This document shows positions 15,176 through 23,166 of a stretch of DNA of 29,644 bases, in pieces. A program made the position numbers and the translations under genes. The notes beneath the pieces are model-generated. The model was not told the origin of the DNA. It saw nothing but the letters and a program-made list of their open reading frames with translations, and made no database searches. The number at the start of each line of letters is the position of its first letter. Within the stretch, counting starts at the first letter, position 1. Source of the DNA: Deltaproteobacteria bacterium (GTDB lineage: Bacteria > Desulfobacterota_C > Deferrisomatia > Deferrisomatales > JACRMM01); contig JACRCS010000012.1 in assembly GCA_016218905.1 (NCBI GenBank), positions 1 through 29,644 of the forward strand, given 5' to 3'.

Positions 15176-16216
15176 TCAGCGAGGGACGATCTCGAGACAA
15201 CCGTCTCCTGGAATGGCCTCCCCGACTACCCGTGCAAAGGAAAGCCCCGCCTCTCGCAGCCGCCGCGCGTAGCCTTCGGCCTTCTCCGCCGGAAGCGCGA
15301 CGAGGAGACCGCCCGAAGTCTGAGGGTCACTGAGGAGGAGAGCCGCGTCGGCAGGGTTCGGGACGCACAGGCGCATTCGAGCAGCATAGGTATCGTGGTT
15401 CCGATACGCGCCGCTCGGGATCAGCCCTTGAGTGAGAGCGCTGATAGCCCCGGGGAGGAGCGGTAAGTCGTCCCAGTGGATCCTCAGGTCGACTCCGCTC
15501 TGCTTGGCGATCCCAAGAGCGTGCCCCGCGAATCCGAAACCGGTGACGTCCGTTGCAGCCCTGGCCCCGAACTCGCGCAGGGGGGCCGCCGCAAGACGAT
15601 TCAAGCGGGCCATGACCTCACCCATCAGGCGTTCGTCGGCGGGCTCTGCCATGCCCGCTTTCACCGCGGTGCTCAAGAGCCCGAGACCCAGCGGTTCGGT
15701 GAGCACGAGAAGATCGCCACTTTTCGCGCCGGCGTTCCGAATCAGACCATCGGGACGAATCAGGCCCGTCACCGAGAGCCCGTAGACGAGCTCTGTCATA
15801 GCGATCGTGTGCCCGCCCACCAGGCTTGCTCCCGCCTCCATGATCTTCGAGAGCCCGCCCGCCAGGATCTCTTTGAGCACCGCGCCGTCGACGTCGCAAG
15901 ACGGAAAGCAGACCACGTTCATCGCGGTGACAGGCATTCCCCCCATGGCGTACACGTCCGAAAGGGAGTTCGCAGCCGCAATCTGCCCAAAGAGAAAGGG
16001 ATCGTCGACGACCGGGGTGATGAAGTCGACCGTCTGGACCAAAGCCGTTTCGGCGGAGAGCTGGTAGACCCCCGCATCGTCGCCGGTCCCGAGACCGACC
16101 AGCACGTCCTGATCTTTTTGAACGTTGAGGCCTCCGATGAGCGCGGCCAGGTCCCCTGGCCCGAGCTTCGCCGCTCAGCCCGAAGCGCGAGAGATCTCTG
16201 TCAGCCGCTTCGCCAT
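15176..16216 (-). CDS. selD: Selenide, water dikinase SelD, with Sec14
   Basis: A 346-aa SelD, the normal length. It makes selenophosphate from selenide and ATP for Sec and selenouridine synthesis. The true start is the ATG at 16216; an in-frame UGA at 16175-16177 encodes Sec14, giving ASG-U-AAKLGPGDL. Sec14 and Lys17 match the catalytic Cys/Lys pair of E. coli SelD (C17, K20). A gene caller that stops at UGA would start at the GTG at 16105 and lose the active site. Further SelD motifs are GLGTGDDAGVY, NSLSDVYAMGG, GGHTI, TDVTGFGFAGHALG and DPQTSGGLL. The gene begins 8 bp after the yedF stop, with AGGA before the ATG, so the two form an operon. UGA serves as both Sec codon and stop in this gene. 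Confidence 0.96.
16145..16177 (-). promoter_or_regulatory. Sec UGA codon plus bacterial SECIS hairpin (selD)
   Basis: On the minus strand the UGA at 16177-16175 is followed 14-30 nt later by GGCCAGG / CCTGGCC, a perfect 7-bp stem with a GGA triloop (16161-16145). The loop is 21-23 nt after the UGA, nearly the distance seen in the GrdB-like gene. Confidence 0.82.
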
Positions 16217-16224
16217 GCGTTGTC

Positions 16225-16818
16225 CTATCCTACCGTGACGACTTTGGACGGCCCCGTAAGGGTCTCCACGGTATCGTACATGTTCGAAATTCGCCCAACG
16301 ACGAGCTGCTCTCGCTTCCCGAAGAAGTCGAGGCAGGTACCGCAGCTCAGGATTTCGATGCCGACCTTTTCCAGCTCCCGCAGAACGTCGACGACCTCCG
16401 AACCGGCCGTGGTCAGGTGGATGCCTCGATTGAGGAACATCAGCTTGGAAGGTCGGCTCGCGGCGCTGGAAAGCGTCGCCAGGAAGGCACGTATGAGGAT
16501 CCGACCGAGTTCAGGCTCGGGCCCTATCTGGTCCGAAAGAACGAGGAGTGCCGTCGAGGAAGAGAGCTCCCGGCGGTTCTCCTCCGCTTTCACAGGGTGA
16601 GCGTCACCGGTCCGCAAATCCAGTCTCCAGCCGCCGGTCTCGGCCGTAATCGTCACCGCGGCCCCGCGCGACTCGGCAAACCGTCTCACGTTCTCTCTCG
16701 ACGCGTCGTTGTCGACCAGTACGCTCACGAGCCCCTGAGACTTACGCTCAAGCGCCTCTTTGGTTCGCAAAACGGGTTCCGGGCACGCCAGTCCACGGCA
16801 GTCGATCAGTTCGGTCAT
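16225..16818 (-). CDS. yedF: Selenium metabolism protein YedF (TusA + DsrE-like)
   Basis: A 197-aa two-domain protein. Residues 1-75 are a TusA-like domain with the CPEP motif at Cys12 (DCRGLACPEPVL); residues about 85-197 are a DsrE-like domain with CGTC at 159-162 (LSCGTCLDFF). This fusion is the YedF family (sulfurtransferase-like selenium metabolism protein) found beside selD in many selenium-using bacteria and thought to handle selenium as a persulfide-like species for SelD. GGAGGG precedes the ATG. It is transcribed with selD 8 bp downstream. Confidence 0.93.
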   Translation of the reverse strand: MTELIDCRGLACPEPVLRTKEALERKSQGLVSVLVDNDASRENVRRFAESRGAAVTITAETGGWRLDLRTGDAHPVKAEENRRELSSSTALLVLSDQIGPEPELGRILIRAFLATLSSAASRPSKLMFLNRGIHLTTAGSEVVDVLRELEKVGIEILSCGTCLDFFGKREQLVVGRISNMYDTVETLTGPSKVVTVG

Positions 16819-16870
16819 CTTCGGTCCCTCCAGGGAGGAAATCTGAACCCGACATCGCTCGCGGCGTCAA

Positions 16871-16891
16871 GTTCCCAATTCCAATGGGAAC
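16871..16891. promoter_or_regulatory. GTTCCCA/TGGGAAC dyad upstream of yedF
   Basis: A perfect 7-bp inverted repeat with a 7-nt spacer, 53 bp upstream of the yedF start. The gap otherwise holds only the cytochrome terminator. It is a plausible operator for the yedF-selD operon. No clear sigma-70 or sigma-54 promoter could be assigned. Confidence 0.4.
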
Positions 16892-16946
16892 TCGGCCTGT
16901 CATTCCTCGAGCCTATGGGAAAGGTTGGACGAGGGGAAAGAAGAGA

Positions 16947-16973
16947 AGGGCTTGGGCGAAGCGCCCAAGCCCT
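16947..16973 (-). terminator. Intrinsic terminator of the nine-haem cytochrome gene
   Basis: A perfect 12-bp stem (AGGGCTTGGGCG and its complement) with a 3-nt loop, 42 bp beyond the cytochrome stop codon. On the minus strand it is followed by the pyrimidine-rich TCTCTTCTTTCC. This separates the cytochrome transcript from yedF-selD. Confidence 0.8.
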
Positions 16974-17014
16974 GGTAGCCGGACCAAAGCCTGCTCCCGA
17001 GCCGCCGGAGCGCC

Positions 17015-18658
17015 TCAGGGCCGCGGGACGAGGTACGCTTGGGCCTTGGCTTTGACATCGGCGCTGACCGCTCCCCCTGCCGCCAGCGCATCGAGCGCGG
17101 CACCGACGGAGTCGTTGAGCGAGTTGTCGTCCAGCCAGTCGATCGAGTCGTAGATCAGCTCCCTCGTGTACCTCCAGTTGTGAGCGAAGGCCCCGGGATC
17201 GTGCTTCAGCAGGTTGTAGTTGAAGGCCGCTCCCATGTTTTTTTCGCCGGTGGCTCGTCCCTTCTCCGAGCCGTCGCCGGCGCTGACCCAGTTTCGGACG
17301 GCGTTCGTCTTCGGGTCCGCACTGTCGCCGCTCTTGAAGAAGTACGGCAGAGCCTCCAGGAAGAAGAAGCCCTTCTTGGCGAGCTGGGCCTTCTGTACGG
17401 CGAGCGCGGCTTCGAAACCCTCCTTCCGCTGGTTGAGGAACTCAGTCGTGGCCGCCAAGGGTCCGGTGTGGCAGGACCTGCACACCGTGCTGAGCACGCG
17501 GACGATGCGGCCGGTCCCGTCACGAGCCACCGGCTGGAAATGGTGATTGTTCGCGTTGCTCATGTGGCACTCGACGCAAGGTCCTTTCCCCATCCTCGTC
17601 CCCGGCGCGGTAATCCCGATCCCGGTGTGAGTGATCGTTCCAGCCTTCGTGTAATCCCGGCCGGAGAACTCGTAGCCTGTCTGCGCGAAGAGAGTGCCGC
17701 CGGCGGTGAGGTAGTGGGAGTTCTCGAAGCCCGTGTTGGCGAAATCGACCGTCGCCGGCAGGCCTTTGATCGTGTCGCCGCTCTGCCGGCCCACGTGGCA
17801 GTTGAGGCAGAGGTTGGATTCGCCCGCGTCGGGGTAGGCGACGACGTCCGGCTTCGAACCGGCCGTGGTCGCGACGTAGGCCGCGCTCACGGCCTTGAGC
17901 GAGCGCCGCTTCCAGCTGTAGGAGACGTGGCACGTCTTGCAACCCAGGACCTCGTTGATGGCGTTGTTCTTGATGCCTTTCACGGGGATCGTAGAACCGG
18001 TGGTCACGTAGTAGATGAAACCGGTGCTCGTGTGGCAGCGGCTGCACACCCCTTCCCCTTGGGTCTTGAACCGGTACTTGGTGAAGGGGAGCGCCTCCCT
18101 GTCCGCGTGACCCGACGCGGCCCAGTCGCGATTGACCTGGATGACCGAGGAGTTGTCGTGGGGATTGTGGCAGAGCCGACACGGGCTCGGGTCCTCGGCG
18201 GCGACGTACACCGCCGACTGGTACGTGGCGACGTCGCCGCTCGGGGGGACGGTCTTCCGCGCCGGCGCGCCCTTTGTGTAGCCGACCGGATAGCTCACGA
18301 AGTGGGACCGGAGCTTGGGGTCGGTGGTGGCGTGGCACTCCGTGCACACCGCGTCCTCGGGGTTGCCGACGATAGAGCCGCCGTTCGGGTGGTTGTTGGG
18401 TTTATGACAGTCGGGGCATGCGGCCGCGGACTTTTTGGCGTGTGCCCCCCGCCTCCACTCTTGCACGATCTTGGCGCCGGTGACGGGCGAGATCTTGTTA
18501 TCCGCGTGGCAGGAGATGCATGCCTGAGACGTCCTGACGGAAGGCCTCCCCGCCGACTTGGCCTTCCGGCTCTCCGCCCCATGGGCCGCGACGGCGAGGC
18601 AGCAGGAAACAACGACTGCTCCCAGCAGGAATCCTCGGCTCTTTCTCCGCTCTTTCAT
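17015..18658 (-). CDS. Exported nine-haem c-type cytochrome
   Basis: A 547-aa multihaem cytochrome c. The N-terminus (MKERRKSRGFLLGAVVVSCC, then LAVAAHGAES) is a signal peptide. Nine CxxCH motifs are visible: CISCH (47-51), CPDCH, CTECH (105-109), CRLCH, CSRCH, CKTCH, CLNCH, CVECH and CRSCH (near 400). They cover the first three quarters; the last 140 residues lack haem motifs and look helical, with FFFLEALPYFF and EKNMGAAFNYNLLKHDPGAFAHN. That tail resembles the C-terminal domain of NrfA-like/octahaem-type multihaem proteins, where helices mediate packing. A periplasmic redox role is firm; whether it feeds a selenium or metal oxyanion reductase is inference. GGGAG precedes the ATG. It is upstream of yedF-selD but has its own terminator. 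Confidence 0.88.
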   Translation of the reverse strand: MKERRKSRGFLLGAVVVSCCLAVAAHGAESRKAKSAGRPSVRTSQACISCHADNKISPVTGAKIVQEWRRGAHAKKSAAACPDCHKPNNHPNGGSIVGNPEDAVCTECHATTDPKLRSHFVSYPVGYTKGAPARKTVPPSGDVATYQSAVYVAAEDPSPCRLCHNPHDNSSVIQVNRDWAASGHADREALPFTKYRFKTQGEGVCSRCHTSTGFIYYVTTGSTIPVKGIKNNAINEVLGCKTCHVSYSWKRRSLKAVSAAYVATTAGSKPDVVAYPDAGESNLCLNCHVGRQSGDTIKGLPATVDFANTGFENSHYLTAGGTLFAQTGYEFSGRDYTKAGTITHTGIGITAPGTRMGKGPCVECHMSNANNHHFQPVARDGTGRIVRVLSTVCRSCHTGPLAATTEFLNQRKEGFEAALAVQKAQLAKKGFFFLEALPYFFKSGDSADPKTNAVRNWVSAGDGSEKGRATGEKNMGAAFNYNLLKHDPGAFAHNWRYTRELIYDSIDWLDDNSLNDSVGAALDALAAGGAVSADVKAKAQAYLVPRP

Positions 18659-18772
18659 CTCGTCTCTCCCTTCTCGGCGGGTCGCCGACTAGAAGTCTGA
18701 GTGCGCGCGGAAAGGAATAAGGGGAGAGCACGGCTTGTCAACCGAGAGAGCGCGGAGGGGCGAGCCCAGACT

Positions 18773-18799
18773 GAGGACTGAGACGCAGCTTCAGTCCTC
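18773..18799 (-). terminator. Hairpin spanning the stop codon of the FtsX-like permease gene
   Basis: GAGGACTGA and TCAGTCCTC form a perfect 9-bp stem with a 9-nt loop. The permease UGA stop lies in one arm. No T-tract follows, so termination strength is doubtful. The sequence is built from the ACTGAGG heptamer also seen at 28909-28939. Confidence 0.4.
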
Positions 18800-21253
18800 C
18801 CTGAGTTGCGCGTGCGGAAACGTCCGCAGCGCCCGCCAAAGCGGCAGGAGCGCGGCGCCGAGGCTCGCCAGGAGGGAGGTCGCCGCGGCTGCGAGGTACG
18901 GGCCCGGGGCCGGGTGGAAGAAGATCGTCCAGTGGAAGGACTGGAGGTTGATTACCCGGATCAGCACCCACGCGAGCGCCGTCCCGACGACCGTGCTCAT
19001 GGCGAGGCTCAGCAGCCCGATGCCGATCCCCTCCGCGAGCGTCATCCCGGCAACCTGACGGGCCGAGAACCCGAGGGCCCGGTAGATCCCGAAGTCCTTC
19101 CGCCGCTCCATGTGGAGGGTGAGGAGGGCGCCGGCGATCCCGAAGAAGGCGACGATCACCGTCAGGAGCCGCATCGCGCGGGTGACCGAGAAGGTGGCGT
19201 CGAAGACCCCCAGGATCTTCCCGTGGAGCTGCCCGCGGGTGACCACGGGGATGCCCTTCCGGGCGGCCCGGCGCTTCACCTCCTCGAGCAGCCGGGGAGT
19301 GTCCGGATTCCGCGGATCGCCGAAGACGCTGAAGCTGTCGAGGGCCCGATCCCCGAAGACGCTCAGGTAGGTGGTCCGATCCATCATCACGAGCCCGTGC
19401 TCGGTGGTGTAGTCGTAGAACGACGCGGCCACCCGCAGGCGCACCGGCCCCGCCGCTCCCTCGAGCTCGACCTCGCCGCCGGGGCCGACGCCGAACCTCC
19501 GCTGAAAGCTCTCCGAGACGATCACCCCGCCCGCGGCCACGCGGTCCCAGTTGTCGTCGCCCCCCGTGAGCCAGCCGAACCGGGCAAACCGCCGGAGGAC
19601 CGAAGCGTCGACCGCCGAGACCCGGATCGGCGTGCCGCGGTAGAGGAGCTGGACGTTCCGGTAGGGATCGACGCCGCCGAGGCCGGGCAGTGATCGGATC
19701 TCGTTATAGAAGTCTTCCGGCACCTCTACGTCCGATGAGGAGGCGACGTAGAGGTCGCCGGTGAGCTGGCCCTCCATCCACCAGACGACCGTGCGGCGGA
19801 AGCTCCCGATCATGAGGCCGAGGCCCACCGCCATGGAGAGCGCGACCATGAAGGCGGCGGCGGCCACGGAGGTTCGCCCCAGGTTCTGGAGGAGGTTCCC
19901 GGCGGCCAGCTGCCCGATGAGGCCGGCCGCGCGCCGGAAGGTCCGGGAAAGGAGCGGGCCTGCCGCGAGCACCGCGCATCCCGAGAAGAGGCTCGCGCCC
20001 AGGAGGAGCAGGAAGGCTCCTCCGAAGCCCGCGTAGACCTCTCGCTGCCCGAGGAGGAGCAGTACCCCGCCGGCCGCGAGGACCGCGGCGCCCGCCGCGG
20101 CCGAGCGCACGGCTCGGGTGCGGCTCTCCCGCCTGGGCGCGCGGCCGGAGAGGGCCGAGACCGGATCGACGCGCACGAGCTCGACGAGCGGAAAGGCGGC
20201 GCCGGTGAGGCTCGCCGCAACCCCGAGGGCGACCCCCCAGGCGGTGAGCGTCCAGGACCACTCCGGCGGCGTCGGGCGAAGGAAGAAGTAGAGGTTGGAG
20301 ATCGTCGCACCCACGAGCCCCGTGAGGAGGCGCGCGAGGCCGAAGCCCAGGGCGGCGCCCGCCGCGCCGCCGGCCGCCCCGAGGAGGAGGACCTCCACGA
20401 GAAAGGCGGCCGAGAGCTCCCGACGCCGCACCCCGAGGCTCATGAGGATGCCCGCGTCGCGCCTGCGGCTCGCGACCGTGAAGGTGGCCGTGTTGTAAAC
20501 GAGGAAGACCCCGACGAAGAGCCCGAGGAGGGAGAGCGCCTCGAGGTTCAGCCGGAAGGCGCGGAGAAGGTCGCCGAAGGTCGCCCGGTGCTCCTGGGCC
20601 GAGGAGACCCGGTAGCCCCTCCAGCGAGCCCGGAACCCGGGGGCGTCCGAGAGGACGAGGTCGACGCGATCGAGCGCGCCTCGAAGGCCGAAGAGCTCCT
20701 GGGCGTGGCCGACGTCCATGAGGAGCAGGGGCTCGCCGGGACCGTCCGGGAAGGTGCCGAGCACGCGCAGACGGCCGCGGCTCGTCGCGACCGTGTCGCC
20801 GGCCCGGACGCCCAGCTCCCGCGCGAGGTTCTCGCCCGCGAGAACCGAGGCGGGCTCCAGGAGGACGTCCAAGGAGGGCCCCTCGCGGCCCTCGGCCGCC
20901 CAGGGGCGGATGTCGCGATCGAGAAACGGATCGACGCCGAGGAGCCGGGCCCCGGCGCCGGTCGCGAGGACGACCCGCCGGTCGATCACGGGCGCGAAGG
21001 CCTCCAAGGCGGGGTCCCGAAGGAGCCGTGCCAGGAGCTGCTCGTCGAGGGTTCCCGCGGCGGCCTGGAGGGTGTGGGTCGCGCGCCCGTTGAGGAAGTC
21101 GACGGCCCGTTCGAAGCTCGAGAGCGCGGTCCGGGCCGAGAGAGCCATGCCGATGGCGGCGCAGACGCCCACGGCCGTGCTGAGGAGCTCCAGGGCGGTG
21201 AGCGCCTTCCGGCGCAGGAGGCGCCGGCAGAAGGCCGTGACGACGGACTTCAA
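18791..21253 (-). CDS. FtsX-like ABC transporter permease (two FtsX domains)
   Basis: An 820-aa inner-membrane permease of the MacB/LolCE-like class. It starts at a TTG (MKSVVTAFCRR) overlapping the ATPase stop as TTGA. A first membrane helix (LTALELLSTAVGVCAAIGMAL) is followed by a large periplasmic domain (about 45-245), a first FtsX domain (LLGLFVGVFLVYNTATFTV and following helices), a second MacPCD-like periplasmic domain (about 500-680) and a final FtsX domain (LLTVIVAFFGIAGALLTL to the C-terminus). Such proteins drive lipoprotein, peptide or drug extrusion mechanically rather than importing solutes. The substrate cannot be inferred. It forms an operon with the ATPase and nitroreductase genes. 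Confidence 0.88.
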   Translation of the reverse strand: MKSVVTAFCRRLLRRKALTALELLSTAVGVCAAIGMALSARTALSSFERAVDFLNGRATHTLQAAAGTLDEQLLARLLRDPALEAFAPVIDRRVVLATGAGARLLGVDPFLDRDIRPWAAEGREGPSLDVLLEPASVLAGENLARELGVRAGDTVATSRGRLRVLGTFPDGPGEPLLLMDVGHAQELFGLRGALDRVDLVLSDAPGFRARWRGYRVSSAQEHRATFGDLLRAFRLNLEALSLLGLFVGVFLVYNTATFTVASRRRDAGILMSLGVRRRELSAAFLVEVLLLGAAGGAAGAALGFGLARLLTGLVGATISNLYFFLRPTPPEWSWTLTAWGVALGVAASLTGAAFPLVELVRVDPVSALSGRAPRRESRTRAVRSAAAGAAVLAAGGVLLLLGQREVYAGFGGAFLLLLGASLFSGCAVLAAGPLLSRTFRRAAGLIGQLAAGNLLQNLGRTSVAAAAFMVALSMAVGLGLMIGSFRRTVVWWMEGQLTGDLYVASSSDVEVPEDFYNEIRSLPGLGGVDPYRNVQLLYRGTPIRVSAVDASVLRRFARFGWLTGGDDNWDRVAAGGVIVSESFQRRFGVGPGGEVELEGAAGPVRLRVAASFYDYTTEHGLVMMDRTTYLSVFGDRALDSFSVFGDPRNPDTPRLLEEVKRRAARKGIPVVTRGQLHGKILGVFDATFSVTRAMRLLTVIVAFFGIAGALLTLHMERRKDFGIYRALGFSARQVAGMTLAEGIGIGLLSLAMSTVVGTALAWVLIRVINLQSFHWTIFFHPAPGPYLAAAATSLLASLGAALLPLWRALRTFPHAQLRED

Positions 21254-21969
21254 ACGGCCTCGACCCCGTCGCGCTCCAGCTCTTCGAGGACGCCGACGGT
21301 CATGCGGAGAATCCGGTCGGCCAGCCTCGCGGCGCTCAGGCTGTGGGTGGCCAGGAGGAGCGCCGCGCCCGTCCGGCGGCAGGACCCCACGAGTAGCTCG
21401 AGGACGGCGTCCCCGGTGGCGGTGTCGAGGTTGCCGGTGGGTTCGTCCGCGAGAACGAGGGAGGGCCCCTTCACGAGCGCGCGGGCGACGGCCACCCGCT
21501 GCTGTTCGCCGCCGGAGAGCTGGTGGGGGAAGCGCTGCTCCTTGCCGCCGAGCCCGACGACCTCCAGGGCCCGAAGCGCCCGGCCCGCGTCCGGTATGCC
21601 CGCGAGCTCCAGAGAGAGCGAGACGTTCTCGAGGGCCGTCAGGGTCGGGAGGAGGTTGAAGAACTGGAAGACGAAGCCGACCCTCGCCCGGCGGAGCCGG
21701 GTGCGCCCGGCCTCCCCGAGCCCCTCGAACTCCGCGCCTTCGAACTCGATGCGGCCCGCGGTGGGCCGGTCGAGGCCCGCCAGGAGGTTCAGGAGCGTGC
21801 TCTTCCCCGACCCGCTCCGGCCGTAGAGCGCCACGACCTGCCCGGAAGAGAGCTCCAGCGAAGCGTCCCGGAGCGCGGCCGGCTCCCCGCGTCCAGTCTC
21901 GTAGACCTTGGAGAGCCCCACCGCCCGGAGGACGGGACCGGCCGTCGAACCGGCGGTCAGAGGACCCAC
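21250..21969 (-). CDS. ABC transporter ATPase (MacB/LolD type)
   Basis: A 239-aa ATP-binding subunit for the permease that follows. Walker A is GRSGSGKSTLL, the Q-loop FQFFNLLPTL, the signature LSGGEQQR and Walker B LVLADEPTGNLD, a set typical of the MacB/LolD/FtsE class. The longer open frame extends over the nitroreductase gene, but the coding part begins near VGPLTAGS at GTG 21969, which overlaps the nitroreductase 3' end by 13 bp. The stop overlaps the TTG start of the permease. Confidence 0.9.
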   Translation of the reverse strand: MGPLTAGSTAGPVLRAVGLSKVYETGRGEPAALRDASLELSSGQVVALYGRSGSGKSTLLNLLAGLDRPTAGRIEFEGAEFEGLGEAGRTRLRRARVGFVFQFFNLLPTLTALENVSLSLELAGIPDAGRALRALEVVGLGGKEQRFPHQLSGGEQQRVAVARALVKGPSLVLADEPTGNLDTATGDAVLELLVGSCRRTGAALLLATHSLSAARLADRILRMTVGVLEELERDGVEAV

Positions 21970-22640
21970 TCCACGGTGTCGATCCCGAGCTTCGGCGTCC
22001 GGAAGTCGTTGATCGCGTCGCCCTCGTGCGGGTACCCGAGCGCCGCGGCGCAGGCGAAGGAGTAGCCGTCGGGGACGAAGAGTGCCTCCCGGACCTCGTC
22101 CGCGTAGGCCGCCAGGAGTCCCACCGGGCAGGTGCCGAGGCCCCGCGCCTGTGCCGAGAGAAGCAGATACGCGAACCAGATCCCGCAGTCGAGGAGCCGG
22201 GAGACCGGCTCTCCGGCCTCCAGGAAGCAGAAGACCCCGACGGGAGCCCCGTAGAGCCGGCAGGAGCCCTCGTTGATGAAGCTGCCGAAGTCTTCTCCCC
22301 TCGCCTCCAGGATCTTCCCCATGCCCGCGAAGGAAGCGGGCCCCCGCGGCTCCGAGGCCGCCGGGATCCGCCCGCCGCCGGGAGAGCACCCCACCCGCTT
22401 CTCCCTGTACGCGCGCAGGAGGCTCCGCGTGAGGCGCTCGAGCTCCTCCCCGCCGGCCACCCACACCCGCCACGGTTGCAGGTTCACGGCCGAGGGCGCC
22501 CGAGCGGCGTCGGAGAGGATCGCCTCCACGACCTCCCGCGGCGGAGCCTCGGGCCGAAACGAGCGGCACGACCACCGCTCCGCCATTGCCTTTGCTGTGT
22601 CCACGCTGCACTCGCCCTCAGTAGGGTGGGCATCGCCCAC
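21957..22640 (-). CDS. Nitroreductase-family flavoprotein
   Basis: A 227-aa member of the FMN-dependent nitroreductase family. The N-terminal motif RWSCRSFRPEAPPREVVEAIL followed by APSAVNLQPWRVWV is the FMN-binding signature, and GLGTCPVG with AALGYPHEGD gives the C-terminal core. These enzymes reduce nitro compounds, quinones or related electrophiles with NAD(P)H. I start at GTG 22640, preceded by GGAGG at a 6-nt spacing, rather than at the internal ATG of AMAERW. It leads the ABC exporter operon, with its stop inside the start region of the ATPase. A functional link to the exporter is unproven. Confidence 0.87.
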   Translation of the reverse strand: MGDAHPTEGECSVDTAKAMAERWSCRSFRPEAPPREVVEAILSDAARAPSAVNLQPWRVWVAGGEELERLTRSLLRAYREKRVGCSPGGGRIPAASEPRGPASFAGMGKILEARGEDFGSFINEGSCRLYGAPVGVFCFLEAGEPVSRLLDCGIWFAYLLLSAQARGLGTCPVGLLAAYADEVREALFVPDGYSFACAAALGYPHEGDAINDFRTPKLGIDTVEWVL

Positions 22641-22791
22641 TAATTGCCTCCGAACCGGCCGCTCATCCTTTTCCTCAGGCCCGCTTCACAGACCGGCCGC
22701 GCTATGCTAAAACCTCCGCGCGTCGCAGTCCAGGCGGCGTCCCTTGGGCGGGACACCCCGCGTCCCGACGACTACAATAGACGGTGATCCC

Positions 22792-23166
22792 ATGGTCCGA
22801 GCCCTTCTCTGGTTTCGCTGTGCCGCGGTTCACGACCCGGTGCGGCCCACGCAGTCTGCGCCGGCGCGCGTGGGCTGGGCAGCCAAGTTCCGCCGGGTGG
22901 ACCTGGAGATCGAGCGTGGCTTCAAGGGCGACGAGCTCCTGCGCCGCATGAAGGGTTGGATCACGGTGGACCCCGAGGCCGTCATCGAGGCGGTCGGCGG
23001 GCGCGGGCGGCTTCGCGTCCTCGATGACCGCGACCTCGTCGTCGAGTGCAGGGCGGCGGCGGATCTCGAGGCTCTCGGCCGAGAACTTGCGGAACGCTTC
23101 GGCGGCGAGGTGGACCTCGAGCCTCTCGGAGCCCGCCGCATCGAAGAAGGAGAGGACGGACGATGA
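22792..23166 (+). CDS. Small unknown protein upstream of the EF-P paralogue
   Basis: A 124-aa protein that I do not recognise, starting MVRALLWFRC. The middle has FRRVDLEIERGFKGDELLRR and GWITVDPEAVIEAVGG, and the second half looks like an alpha/beta fold (LRVLDDRDLVVECRAAADLEALGRELAERFG). The frame is open upstream to 22744, but that part is of shadow-frame composition. A TACAAT hexamer at 22773-22778, 13 bp before the ATG, with no ribosome site, would fit a nearly leaderless message. It ends in ATGA overlapping the EF-P-like start, so the two are coupled. Confidence 0.6.
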   Translation: MVRALLWFRCAAVHDPVRPTQSAPARVGWAAKFRRVDLEIERGFKGDELLRRMKGWITVDPEAVIEAVGGRGRLRVLDDRDLVVECRAAADLEALGRELAERFGGEVDLEPLGARRIEEGEDGR

